In this document: positions 53,081-61,510 of the stretch, piece by piece
Numbering within the stretch: position 1 is the stretch's first letter
Layout: each line of letters opens with the position of its first letter
Assembly: GCA_965205545.1 (NCBI GenBank)
Contig: OZ242170.1
Coordinates: 3,038,001-3,102,000, forward strand
From: Bin55 sp965205545
Lineage (GTDB): Bacteria > Pseudomonadota > Gammaproteobacteria > Pseudomonadales > Azotimanducaceae
DNA length: 64,000 nucleotides
Reading direction: 5' to 3'
Notes under the pieces: generated by a model
The model's input: only the letters and a program-made list of their open reading frames with translations
Told to the model about the DNA's origin: nothing
Databases searched by the model: none
Made by a program: the position numbers and the translations under genes

Positions 53081-53965
53081 TTGCTGGTGAAGCAGCTGGT
53101 GCGCAGAGCCCTGCTCGTCGGCTCCTATCCACTGACAATTGTTGCGTGCTACGTGGCGTATTGGTTACTCACTCAGACCATGCCAGTGGCTTATGCCGCA
53201 TATATTGCAGCAGTGTTCGGCGGCGCTCTAGTTACCCTTCACGAATGGCTTTTGCCCTATCGTAAATTCTGGCACCCAACATGGGCCGATTTGGCAAACG
53301 ATAGTGCATACATGGTTCTTGGGCAGGTGGCTTTCGAAAGGCTGCTAGTGCTCTCGGCTTTCGTCGTCGTGGCTTCATTCGCGGCGAGCAGCCAATGGCG
53401 CATGCCTGGACTGTGGCCATACGACTATCCAGTATGGGTGCAAGCAGTGATGATTTTGGTATTGGGGGACTTCCTTCGTTACTGGATGCACCGTGGTTTT
53501 CATAGATTTGGCTGGATGTGGCGATTGCATGCAGTTCATCATTCGCCTCAAAGGTTGTACTGGCTAAACGTCGGCAGATTTCACCCATTTGAGCAATCCT
53601 TGCAGTTTGCTGTAGACGCTCTACCTTTCATCGTGTTAGGAATCAGCCCCGAGGTTCTAAGTGTCTACTTTGTGTTTTATGCAATCAACGGTTTTTACCA
53701 GCATTCGAATTGCGACGTGCGTCTTGGGTGGTTGAATTGGGTGGTTGCCGGACCAGAGTTGCATCGATGGCACCACTCGATAGACCTTGAGGAGGCAAAC
53801 CACAACTTCGGCAACAATCTCATTGTTTGGGACGGGTTGTTTGGCACTCGTTATTTTCCAAGGGACCGAGATGTACATGCGCTTGGAATTCCGGTGCAGA
53901 ACTATCCAATGAGTTTCCTTAGGCAAATGGTCGCGCCGTTTGACCGTCGAATTTCGATGAACTGA
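53081..53965 (+). CDS. Sterol desaturase / fatty acid hydroxylase family di-iron enzyme
   Basis: A 294-residue membrane enzyme (four or more helices) with the histidine clusters that bind two irons: HRGFH (137-141), HAVHH (150-154) and HRWHH (228-232), with H168, H208 and H241 also conserved. The family hydroxylates or desaturates sterols, fatty acids, carotenoids or alkylglycerols. The start is uncertain: TTG at 53081 or GTG at 53087; neither has a strong ribosome-binding site. Only four bases separate it from the GH3 gene, so they form one operon. The substrate is unknown; a lipid acid that the GH3 enzyme later activates is plausible. Confidence 0.88.
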   Translation: MLVKQLVRRALLVGSYPLTIVACYVAYWLLTQTMPVAYAAYIAAVFGGALVTLHEWLLPYRKFWHPTWADLANDSAYMVLGQVAFERLLVLSAFVVVASFAASSQWRMPGLWPYDYPVWVQAVMILVLGDFLRYWMHRGFHRFGWMWRLHAVHHSPQRLYWLNVGRFHPFEQSLQFAVDALPFIVLGISPEVLSVYFVFYAINGFYQHSNCDVRLGWLNWVVAGPELHRWHHSIDLEEANHNFGNNLIVWDGLFGTRYFPRDRDVHALGIPVQNYPMSFLRQMVAPFDRRISMN

Positions 53966-53969
53966 ACCG

Positions 53970-55607
53970 ATGCCGTTTGATCCTTCCTATTCCATATTCA
54001 AATCTCTATTAACCCTCAAGCAGAAATCGTCCTTCGATCGGTTGGTGGAAACTGCCCGTGAGCCAGCGGCGACCCAGCTTGAAGTGATGAGACGTATAGT
54101 TCAATCAAACCGAAATACGGAATTCGGGCGTCAGTACAACTTCAATGAGATCGACTCAGTCGAGGACTTTCGAAAGGCAGTGCCTATTTCCGACTTTGAA
54201 CTACTTCGACCTTATATCGAACGCCAACGAGACGAAGGCGTTCAAACTCTCACTTGGGCGGATCCAATTTGCTACAACCGCACAAGTGGCACTACCGGCA
54301 TCCCGAAGGATGTGCCAGTCACCGAACAGACTTTGGACGAGACTAGAGCATCTTCACAACTGAGTGCATATGTATTGGCTCGCCAATCAGAAATTCTCAG
54401 GGGAAATGTGTTTGCTATTGGTGGATCTGCTGAGGAAGAGAGAAGCGTTAGGGGCATGCCAATTGGGTCTGCGTCGGGTCTGCTATATCGCCAACAGTCG
54501 CGGTTTGTCAGATCTCGTTACGTCTTACCTCCTGAAGTATTTGACATCGACGACATTGAGACTCGCTACATCGCGTTCGCCGTTTTTGGTTTAGCAAACG
54601 CGAAAGTGTCCACGATCGCAACGGCGAATCCATCAACTTTCGTTCGCCTGCACGAAGTGATCAATGATCGAGTTGAGACGATCCTTCGGCACATTGCTGA
54701 CGGAACCGTGCCTGAATGTGGAGTAGAACTAGAGCCTGTAACGCGAAATCCGTCGCGTGCCCGACAGCTTGAGCGAGTTCTTGGCGTACGGGACGAACTA
54801 AAGTACTCCCAAATTTGGCCCGGTCTGGGAGGTGTCGTCACGTGGTGTGGCGGCAGCTGTGGGTTCGCTTTGTCCAAGCTCCAACCGCTATTGCCGGACA
54901 AATGTAAAGTATTCGAATTTGGGTACAACTCCAGTGAATTCAGGGGAACAATTAACGTAGAACTCTCCAAGAACGCGTGCCTGCCGACCTTGGGACACAC
55001 GTTCTTCGAGTTTGTGGAATGCGATGACTGGGAAGCAGGAGAAAAGCGATTTCTTGGCTTGCACGAGTTGGAAGTAGACGGACTCTACTACGTCTTCGCC
55101 ACTACATCCAGCGGGCTTTATCGCTACGACATCAATGACATAGTGAAAGTGACGGGTCGTGTCCACGCGACCCCCACCATCGAGTTCGTGCAAAAAGGTC
55201 GCGGAGTCACAAACATAACCGGCGAGAAGGTTACAGAGTACCAAGTGCTTGAAGCAGTATCGGTGCTGCAAGAGAAGCTTGCCTTAAATTCGCATTTCTT
55301 TGTCGTACTTGCTGATGAGGAACGCGCTCAATACTTGCTGTGTATGGAAATGGACTCCCCGACCAACGTTGAGTCGGTAGCAAAGTGCTTTGACGATTCA
55401 TTGGGACAACTCAATGTCGAGTATGAATCCAAACGAAAAAGTGGACGACTATTGGCAGTCAAAGTCGTTGTATTGCCACGGGGAACTGGATTCAAATACC
55501 GTACCGACTTGGTTGCGGCCGGACAAAGAGACGGGCAATTCAAATACCTGCACCTGCAATACTTGAACAATTCCTCACTCGAAATACCGGACATCGGCCG
55601 CAATTGA
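53970..55607 (+). CDS. GH3-family acyl-adenylating / acyl-amido synthetase
   Basis: A 545-residue protein of the GH3 family, best known in plants, where it joins jasmonate, auxin or benzoates to amino acids through an acyl-adenylate. The ATP motif is RTSGTTGIPK, followed by PIGSASGLLYRQ, the YNSSEFRG segment and the C-terminal YRYDINDIVKVTG with FVQKGRG and the hinge to a movable C-terminal domain (GEKVTEYQV). Bacterial GH3 proteins are common in databases but few are characterised. It sits between a hydroxylase and an epimerase gene with spacings of four and minus three bases. Confidence 0.9.
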   Translation: MPFDPSYSIFKSLLTLKQKSSFDRLVETAREPAATQLEVMRRIVQSNRNTEFGRQYNFNEIDSVEDFRKAVPISDFELLRPYIERQRDEGVQTLTWADPICYNRTSGTTGIPKDVPVTEQTLDETRASSQLSAYVLARQSEILRGNVFAIGGSAEEERSVRGMPIGSASGLLYRQQSRFVRSRYVLPPEVFDIDDIETRYIAFAVFGLANAKVSTIATANPSTFVRLHEVINDRVETILRHIADGTVPECGVELEPVTRNPSRARQLERVLGVRDELKYSQIWPGLGGVVTWCGGSCGFALSKLQPLLPDKCKVFEFGYNSSEFRGTINVELSKNACLPTLGHTFFEFVECDDWEAGEKRFLGLHELEVDGLYYVFATTSSGLYRYDINDIVKVTGRVHATPTIEFVQKGRGVTNITGEKVTEYQVLEAVSVLQEKLALNSHFFVVLADEERAQYLLCMEMDSPTNVESVAKCFDDSLGQLNVEYESKRKSGRLLAVKVVVLPRGTGFKYRTDLVAAGQRDGQFKYLHLQYLNNSSLEIPDIGRN

Positions 55608-56728
55608 TGCAAATTGTCGAATTGCAACCATACACGTTTCCCGTTCCGTTTAACGTCGTATTCAAGCACTCCTCCGCAACCCGAAGACACGCCGAGAACT
55701 TTGTTGTGCGGGCCACAACGGATAGGTCCGCAGTCGGCTTCGGGGAAGGGTGCCCGCGAAGCTACGTGACGCACGAGTCTGTTGCGTCATGCTCGAAATT
55801 TCTCAATGATCACCGGGAGTCCTTGCTTGAACGCATTCACGATGTTGCAACCCTGAGGAGTTGGGTTAGCCATCACAAATCAGCCATAGACGAGAATCCT
55901 AGCGCATTCTGCGCAATCGAACTGGCGATTTTGGACGCATTGGGAAAGCAGAACCAACTTCCTGTCGAGTCGCTGCTGGGGGTCGAGAGAATTAGCGGCA
56001 CCGTTCGCTATACCGGTGTCATGGGAGACTCACCTTTTTTAGCGTATTGGCTTTTGGCGCAACGCTATAGGCGCAACGGTTTTACAGACATAAAAATCAA
56101 ACTATCTGGGCAAGCCAAGAAAGACCGGCGCAAGCTGGACACTTGGAAACCACAAGGCTCTGGATTGTGGCGGGTCAGATTGGATGCAAACAACCTTTGG
56201 GAAAACCACAAAGATTGCGTGGAGCATTTGGCGATGCTACCTGCAGTCTATTGGGGCATTGAAGAGCCATTGCAAGCCCGTGACTTTGATTCCATGGTCC
56301 ATGTCGCACAAGAATCGAACTGCAAAGTCATATTGGATGAAAGTTGCTCGAGAGTGGACGACTTGGATTCAATTGATGGAGAATCCTGGGTTTGTAATCT
56401 CAGGATTTCGAAGATGGGCGGCTTGATTCGGACAATGGAACTTGCTGACGTCGCAAGCCAAAAGGGAATAGAACTAATCGTTGGGGCACACGTAGGAGAA
56501 ACAAGCGTGCTTTCTCGTGCGGCGCTCGCGTTGGTTCAGTTCTTCAACAATACACAGCTAGCGATTGAGGGAGCTTTTGGAACACATCTACTAAAGGAGG
56601 ATTTGACCGAGGAAGTCATCGAGTTTGACTCTAATGCCGAAATAGCACTTCAAGAGCTGCCCTGCCTTGCACGTCCGGGTCTTGGACTTGGGGTCAAACA
56701 CTCAAAGCTGATTTCTCTTGCTAGCTAA
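55607..56728 (+). CDS. Enolase superfamily enzyme, dipeptide epimerase-like
   Basis: A 373-residue member of the muconate-lactonizing/dipeptide epimerase branch. Catalytic K163 and K165 form the KxK motif (DIKIKLSG). Metal ligands are D193 (RLDANN), E219 (GIEEP) and D244 (ILDES), and the opposite base is K269 (ISKMGG). These match Ala-Glu epimerase positions. The terminal DxD typical of Ala-Glu epimerases is not evident, so a different substrate is likely; N-acyl amino acids made by the GH3 enzyme are one idea. The ATG at 55607 overlaps the GH3 stop (TGATG). Confidence 0.85.
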   Translation: MQIVELQPYTFPVPFNVVFKHSSATRRHAENFVVRATTDRSAVGFGEGCPRSYVTHESVASCSKFLNDHRESLLERIHDVATLRSWVSHHKSAIDENPSAFCAIELAILDALGKQNQLPVESLLGVERISGTVRYTGVMGDSPFLAYWLLAQRYRRNGFTDIKIKLSGQAKKDRRKLDTWKPQGSGLWRVRLDANNLWENHKDCVEHLAMLPAVYWGIEEPLQARDFDSMVHVAQESNCKVILDESCSRVDDLDSIDGESWVCNLRISKMGGLIRTMELADVASQKGIELIVGAHVGETSVLSRAALALVQFFNNTQLAIEGAFGTHLLKEDLTEEVIEFDSNAEIALQELPCLARPGLGLGVKHSKLISLAS

Positions 56729-56961
56729 CTCGAAGATCAATGCCTGTGGCTTGTTAAGGAACAACCGCGGTGTGCTGGGGGTCGAAATCCTTAGAGATCT
56801 CAACCACTATTTCGGACCAACATCATGCTTGCATGGCCTCACGTTTGCGAGGTTCGACTTGAATCGGCGATGGGCTACGAGATTGAGACGGTCAAAGTCT
56901 TAGGAGTGGTTGTACCATTTGTCCTGCACGCGGGATGTTCGCTAGCAAGGAGAATTAGAAA

Positions 56962-57915
56962 GTGTTAATTAACAACAAGAACCAAATTCCGGCATCGGAG
57001 ATTACTCCCGAGTCAGTCTATCTTTCACGTCGCAAATTCATTGGCCAAAGTTCCACAGCAATGCTCGTTGGAGCTGCGGCTACACCTGCGCTAGCGTTGC
57101 CATCCGGTTGGGTGGAGGAACAGGGCTATTCGGAAGGAGATCCCATCGAAGAAAAAACCACTCCCGAAGAAATCGCGACCCGCTACAACAACTTCTACGA
57201 GTTTGGAACTGGAAAGGAAGATCCATCCAAAAAAGCCCATGTATTGACGACGGATCCTTGGTCCATTGAAGTAGCCGGAGAAGTGGCGAAGCCTGGAAAG
57301 TTGCAAATTGAGGACGTCTTAAAGGGAATTGATTTAGAGGAACGCATTTACCGCCTGAGGTGCGTTGAGGCTTGGTCAATGGTTGTCCCGTGGATTGGCT
57401 TCCCGGTCAAGAAGGTGCTTGATAAGTTTGAGCCACTCGGGAGTGCAAAGTACGTTAAATTCACAACTTTGTATAGGCCTAAGGAAATGCCGGGAATTCG
57501 ATCGATTTTTTCATCTGTGGAGTTTCCTTACGTTGAGGGATTGCGTCTGGACGAAGCGAATCACCCGCTAGCCATCTTTGCTGTGGGCATGTACGGCAAG
57601 ATTCTGCCCAATCAAAACGGAGCACCTTTCAGACTTGTCGTTCCGTGGAAATATGGATTCAAGAGCATCAAGTCCATAGTGAAAATCGAGCTGACTAGAA
57701 GGGAACCTCGAACCACCTGGAACCGATCTGCTCCGCACGAGTACGGGTTCTACGCAAATGTGAATCCGGAAGTTGATCATCCTCGGTGGTCGCAGGCACG
57801 GGAGCGAAGGCTGCCAACAACGATATTTGGCGGCACAATAGCTACACGGATGTTCAATGGTTATGACGAGGTGGCGTCGCTATATGAGGGAATGGACCTC
57901 AAGCGTAACTATTGA
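56962..57915 (+). CDS. msrP: Periplasmic methionine sulfoxide reductase, catalytic subunit
   Basis: A 317-residue molybdopterin enzyme (formerly YedY) that repairs oxidised methionine in periplasmic proteins. A twin-arginine signal SRRKFIG (22-28) is followed by a hydrophobic stretch ending ATPALA. The molybdenum-ligating Cys is C134 in RLRCVEAWSM. The ending KRNY and MFNGYDEV also fit. It starts with GTG at 56962, with AAGGAG nine bases upstream. It is followed by msrQ after 34 bases. Confidence 0.96.
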   Translation: MLINNKNQIPASEITPESVYLSRRKFIGQSSTAMLVGAAATPALALPSGWVEEQGYSEGDPIEEKTTPEEIATRYNNFYEFGTGKEDPSKKAHVLTTDPWSIEVAGEVAKPGKLQIEDVLKGIDLEERIYRLRCVEAWSMVVPWIGFPVKKVLDKFEPLGSAKYVKFTTLYRPKEMPGIRSIFSSVEFPYVEGLRLDEANHPLAIFAVGMYGKILPNQNGAPFRLVVPWKYGFKSIKSIVKIELTRREPRTTWNRSAPHEYGFYANVNPEVDHPRWSQARERRLPTTIFGGTIATRMFNGYDEVASLYEGMDLKRNY

Positions 57916-57949
57916 TTGATGTCTTCAGCGACCTAGACTTGCCAGGTCG

Positions 57950-58627
57950 ATGAGTACGGCAGCTTCAACCCGATCCGGACCAAGACTCTCGTGGCTTAGC
58001 ACGTCACTTGCGAAGTGGTCGGTGGGATTCCTGCTTGCCATTCCGCTCTTGCTTATTCTTAACGACGTTCGCATTGAATTTGTCCAACCAGGACTGGGGC
58101 TGGGGCCAGACCCTGGTGAAGCACTAGTTGAACGACTTGGCGTGTGGTCTATTCGAATGCTCTACCTCACGCTCCTAGTATCGTCCATGGCAAGAGTGTT
58201 CAAGCTACCGATTTTGGTCCAACATCGGCGGACTGTTGGGCTATGGGCGTTTAGCTATGTGGTTTTGCATTTGGCTGCATATTTCTCGGCGCTCGCCGGA
58301 TTTGACATTAACACAGTGTTCTCGGACTTTACAAAGAGACCCTACATCATCGTGGGACTTTTTGCCCTGTTTTTGCTTCTGCCTCTAGCAATCACGTCGA
58401 CTCGCGGATGGCAGCGCCGTCTGGGAATGAATTGGAAACGACTGCACAGGGTTGTTTACGTAGCCGCCACTCTTGCACTCATTCATCTTTGGATGCAAGA
58501 GAAGGCAACATTCATGGACACCGCCATAGGGTACGGGACTATATTGCTATTGCTTTTTGCGGAACGCGTAGTGGACTTTAGCCGTAGAATTCAGCGACGC
58601 GCTGGGAAGGCTGCTGAAAAGAGCTGA
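57950..58627 (+). CDS. msrQ: MsrQ haem-binding membrane subunit
   Basis: A 225-residue six-helix membrane protein (formerly YedZ) that passes electrons from the quinone pool to MsrP. Conserved histidines lie in YVVLHLAAYFS and in WKRLHRVVYVAATLALIHLW (key histidines of RLHRVVY and ALIHLW), which bind haem b. RPYIIVG is also typical. The ATG at 57950 follows msrP closely. The following phhB gene is 75 bases downstream. Confidence 0.95.
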   Translation: MSTAASTRSGPRLSWLSTSLAKWSVGFLLAIPLLLILNDVRIEFVQPGLGLGPDPGEALVERLGVWSIRMLYLTLLVSSMARVFKLPILVQHRRTVGLWAFSYVVLHLAAYFSALAGFDINTVFSDFTKRPYIIVGLFALFLLLPLAITSTRGWQRRLGMNWKRLHRVVYVAATLALIHLWMQEKATFMDTAIGYGTILLLLFAERVVDFSRRIQRRAGKAAEKS

Positions 58628-58702
58628 ACTACATGTATGATCTTTTGATATCGTTTGTAGTAGCTGATGTCAATCATTACAACAGAAGAGAGGAACTACG
58701 CA

Positions 58703-59122
58703 GTGAGTAACTTGGCAGATGGGCATGCGGTTCCGACAAAAGCGGGCGAAAAGCCATTGACCGACGAAGAGTTGCGGTCATTGCTCAAGCAGGTTCCTGA
58801 TTGGCAGTTGCAGTACTCCAGTGAAAGAAGTCTCTACTTCTTGACGCGGAGCTTCGAGTTCGATGCCTACACCAAGGTCTTAAGTTTTCACACAAAAGTG
58901 GGTGAGCTTGCGGAAGCCGAACAGCACCATCCCGAGATCACGACTCAATACGGGAGCGTCAAGGTCTGCTGGTGGACGCACACCGTGGGTGGCGTGCACA
59001 TGAACGATTTCGTGCTAGCTGCCAAATGCGAGTGTGAAAAATTCGTTCGAGCGCGCGACCTAAACTGCAGCGCTTGGCGTAGCCGCAACCACTCCGTTTC
59101 GTGCGCGAACGGCAGCCGCTAG
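58703..59122 (+). CDS. phhB: 4a-hydroxytetrahydrobiopterin dehydratase (PCD/DCoH)
   Basis: A 139-residue pterin-4a-carbinolamine dehydratase, which recycles the pterin cofactor of phenylalanine hydroxylase. The active-site segments EAEQHHPEI and WWTHTVGGVHMNDF contain the catalytic histidines. I prefer the GTG at 58703 with GAGG nine bases upstream, which places the conserved LTDEEL about 20 residues in; the ATG at 58667 has no ribosome-binding site. The C-terminus has about 25 extra residues, and the last 63 bases overlap the 3' end of the convergent aroG-like gene. Phenylalanine hydroxylase itself is not in the window. Confidence 0.88.
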   Translation: MSNLADGHAVPTKAGEKPLTDEELRSLLKQVPDWQLQYSSERSLYFLTRSFEFDAYTKVLSFHTKVGELAEAEQHHPEITTQYGSVKVCWWTHTVGGVHMNDFVLAAKCECEKFVRARDLNCSAWRSRNHSVSCANGSR

Positions 59123-60145
59123 GTTTTCCAAACACTTCCTTGTGTCGTCCCAACCCAAGCAGGCATCTGTGATGCTTTGTCCGTAAACCAATCCTGTCCC
59201 GTTTCCAATTGATTGATTGCCTTCGATCAAGTGGCTCTCGATCATTGTGCCCATAATCCCCTGTTCGCCATCGGCGATCTGATCGCACAGCACACTGCAC
59301 ACGTCGATTTGACGTTTGAAGTTCTTTCTGCTGTTGGCATGGCTCGTGTCAACCATTACACGCTCGTTGACCTCGGCTTGCCTCAAGATTTCGCACGCGC
59401 TCCTGATCGACTCTGCATCGTAGTTGGTGTTCTTTTCGCCGCCGCGAAGTACAGCGTGACAGTCTTGATTGCCCCTTGTTGCGAATATAGCGGTATTACC
59501 TGCTTTAGTAACAGAGAGGAATATGTGCGAATCAGAGGCTGACTTAATCGCGTTAGCCGCAGCCCGAATGTCACCTTGTGTTGTGTTCTTGAACCCAACC
59601 GGACACGACAATCCCGATGCAAGCTGACGGTGGATTTGGCTTTGTGTGGTTCTTGCACCGATAGCGCTCCACGCGACCAAGTCGCCAAGGTATTGAGGGG
59701 TGATAGGGTCCAAATACTCGGTACCCACACCGAGGTTCAATTCCATAATGTCCCGCAAGAGTTTTCGGGCAATCAGCAGTCCTTCATTGATATTGAAAGA
59801 TCCATTCAAGTGAGGATCGTTCAGTAATCCCTTCCACCCAACGGTCGTTCTGGGCTTTTCAAAGTAGACGCGCATGAGTATGCACAACTCGTCTTTGAAT
59901 GTATGGGCACACTCGCTGAGTTTGCCTGCATACTCCATGGCGGATTTTGGGTCATGGATAGAGCACGGACCGACGATTACGAGCAATCTACGGTCCTCAC
60001 CCGCGATAATTTTGCTAGCTGTGGCTCGGAGTCCTACGACGAGCTCAGAGGACTTCGCAGAAATCGGGTACTCTTGCAGTGCAAGCTGCGGTGCAATTAC
60101 CTCTTCTGTCCCTATGATCCGGACATCGTCAGTTTGCCATTGCAT
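59060..60145 (-). CDS. aroG: 3-deoxy-7-phosphoheptulonate synthase (DAHP synthase, class I)
   Basis: A 361-residue enzyme that condenses phosphoenolpyruvate and erythrose-4-phosphate, the first step of the shikimate pathway. VIVGPCSIHDP, RVYFEKPRTTVGWKGL and the IGARTTQSQIHR segment are diagnostic; GFKNTTQGD and TSHANSRKN complete the active site. Isozyme (AroF/G/H, hence feedback amino acid) cannot be told. The ATG at 60145 begins MQWQTDDVRI. The 3' end overlaps phhB by 63 bases in the opposite direction. Confidence 0.93.
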   Translation of the reverse strand: MQWQTDDVRIIGTEEVIAPQLALQEYPISAKSSELVVGLRATASKIIAGEDRRLLVIVGPCSIHDPKSAMEYAGKLSECAHTFKDELCILMRVYFEKPRTTVGWKGLLNDPHLNGSFNINEGLLIARKLLRDIMELNLGVGTEYLDPITPQYLGDLVAWSAIGARTTQSQIHRQLASGLSCPVGFKNTTQGDIRAAANAIKSASDSHIFLSVTKAGNTAIFATRGNQDCHAVLRGGEKNTNYDAESIRSACEILRQAEVNERVMVDTSHANSRKNFKRQIDVCSVLCDQIADGEQGIMGTMIESHLIEGNQSIGNGTGLVYGQSITDACLGWDDTRKCLENLAAAVRARNGVVAATPSAAV

Positions 60146-60242
60146 TTCGGGTCGTTCTCAAACAATAGAATTGAGGGTGATTAGCGGTCCTAAATGAAGA
60201 CTTAGCCAATTCCCCGAGTTCCAAATTTTATAGGTAGGTAGT

Positions 60243-60941
60243 TTGGACGCTGAAAAGATCGAATGGTTGCATCGCTTGGGAATTGATGTGTGGCGGCCAC
60301 GCATGGTCGCGCAGAGGTCTACTCAGGTCAAAACCACTATCGAGCCCGCTGACTCGACAGCACTAAGCCATCCCCGGGGTTCTTCCAAAAACTTGGACAG
60401 TCCGCGGGACTCGGCCGATACCTCCAGCATTGCTGCAGCAGGTTCGATATCGTCAGAGACTACCAACTCTGCAGACGCAACAGTTACTAAGCGCGAACCG
60501 CGGTCGAGCTCTGTCTCTCCAGATGCACTAACCGTGGAAGTGTCGTTCGACGTTCGTTGTGTGGAGAACGGTAGAGCACTGCTAGTGTTTGACAACGCTA
60601 ACCAAGTGCCTAACGAACTATACAACGGGATTGTTGCTGCTTTAAGCTGCTACGAGGATGGTAGTTCGCAGGAGGTCGACTTTGTGTGGCCTCCTCGGCA
60701 GAATGGGGCTATTGATCGCGGGAGTGATCATTTCGGCATCGAAAGTGCTAAGCGTGCGTTCCGTTCTTTGGCCAAGCGAAATGCGTGGAAGCCAACGGTG
60801 TTGTTGGTAGTTGGCGTCGGTGCGGCAATCATTACCCAAGAATTGCAGGAGTCGATCGATTCGATTATTAAAATTGACGACTTTCCCAGTGATGCGGCGG
60901 CAAAACGCCAGCTATGGCAACAGATAGCGTCGATGTATTAG
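60243..60941 (+). CDS. holD: DNA polymerase III psi subunit-like (HolD-like)
   Basis: A 232-residue protein that I match to HolD, the clamp-loader psi subunit, by its ends. The N-terminal IEWLHRLGIDVWRPR resembles the E. coli start with its DWQLQQLGITQW, and the C-terminal AAAKRQLWQQIASMY resembles ARAALWQQICTYE. The gene is directly before rimI, as holD is in E. coli. A low-complexity Ser/Thr/Asp-rich insert (about residues 30-95) makes it much longer than E. coli HolD (137). It starts with TTG at 60243, and the end overlaps rimI by 28 bases. The call is supported mostly by context and short similarities. Confidence 0.6.
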   Translation: MDAEKIEWLHRLGIDVWRPRMVAQRSTQVKTTIEPADSTALSHPRGSSKNLDSPRDSADTSSIAAAGSISSETTNSADATVTKREPRSSSVSPDALTVEVSFDVRCVENGRALLVFDNANQVPNELYNGIVAALSCYEDGSSQEVDFVWPPRQNGAIDRGSDHFGIESAKRAFRSLAKRNAWKPTVLLVVGVGAAIITQELQESIDSIIKIDDFPSDAAAKRQLWQQIASMY

Positions 60942-61414
60942 AGAAGAACGTCGACTTTCCACCACAAATACGACCACTTGGATTTGACGACCTCACACGG
61001 GTCTGCGACATCGAAAACCGTTCAATGCCATTTGGGTGGAGCAAGCACATCTTTCGAACATGTCTTGTCGGTCCCTACGAATGCTGGAAATTGGAAACTG
61101 AACGTCTGGGGCAGCTTGACATCCTAGGCTACTACGTCCTGTATGTTGTAGGTTCCTATGGCGAACTGTGCAACATTTGTGTCGACGTTGACGAGCAGCA
61201 GTCTGGGCTCGGGTCCGCGCTACTTTCACATGCAATCGCTAGATGCTCGGAGAATGGGATCAAGACAGTCGCCTTGGAAGTCAGGGCATCGAACAAGGTT
61301 GCGAAAAGGCTTTATTCAAAGTTTGGATTTGTGAAAGTGGGAAGTCGCAAGAACTACTACATAGCAGTGATTGGTCGCGAGGACGCCGAAATGATGGAGT
61401 TGCAAATATCTTAG
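60914..61414 (+). CDS. rimI: Ribosomal protein S18-alanine N-acetyltransferase
   Basis: A 166-residue GNAT-family enzyme that acetylates the N-terminus of ribosomal protein S18. The family segments are IRPLGFDDLTRVCDIENRSMPFGWS (key part IENRSMPFGWS), the CoA-binding QQSGLGSALLSHAI and EVRASNKVAKRLYSKFGF. RimI shows the same order. The ATG at 60914 lies inside the holD-like gene's end. It precedes prfC by 96 bases, the gene order known from E. coli (holD-rimI-yjjG-prfC) without yjjG. Confidence 0.93.
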   Translation: MATDSVDVLEKNVDFPPQIRPLGFDDLTRVCDIENRSMPFGWSKHIFRTCLVGPYECWKLETERLGQLDILGYYVLYVVGSYGELCNICVDVDEQQSGLGSALLSHAIARCSENGIKTVALEVRASNKVAKRLYSKFGFVKVGSRKNYYIAVIGREDAEMMELQIS

Positions 61415-61510
61415 TATTCGGGTATACTGCATTCCTTCGATAGTTTTGCAGTCGGTCGTTCCGCCAATACTGCTGGCACTCCCCAAACTTGTTGCCAGAA
61501 TGATAAATTT

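Noticed and set aside
56718..56903. A 61-codon frame after the enolase-superfamily gene
   Set aside because: It starts inside the preceding gene's end and has no supporting features; the region is better seen as the msrP upstream region.
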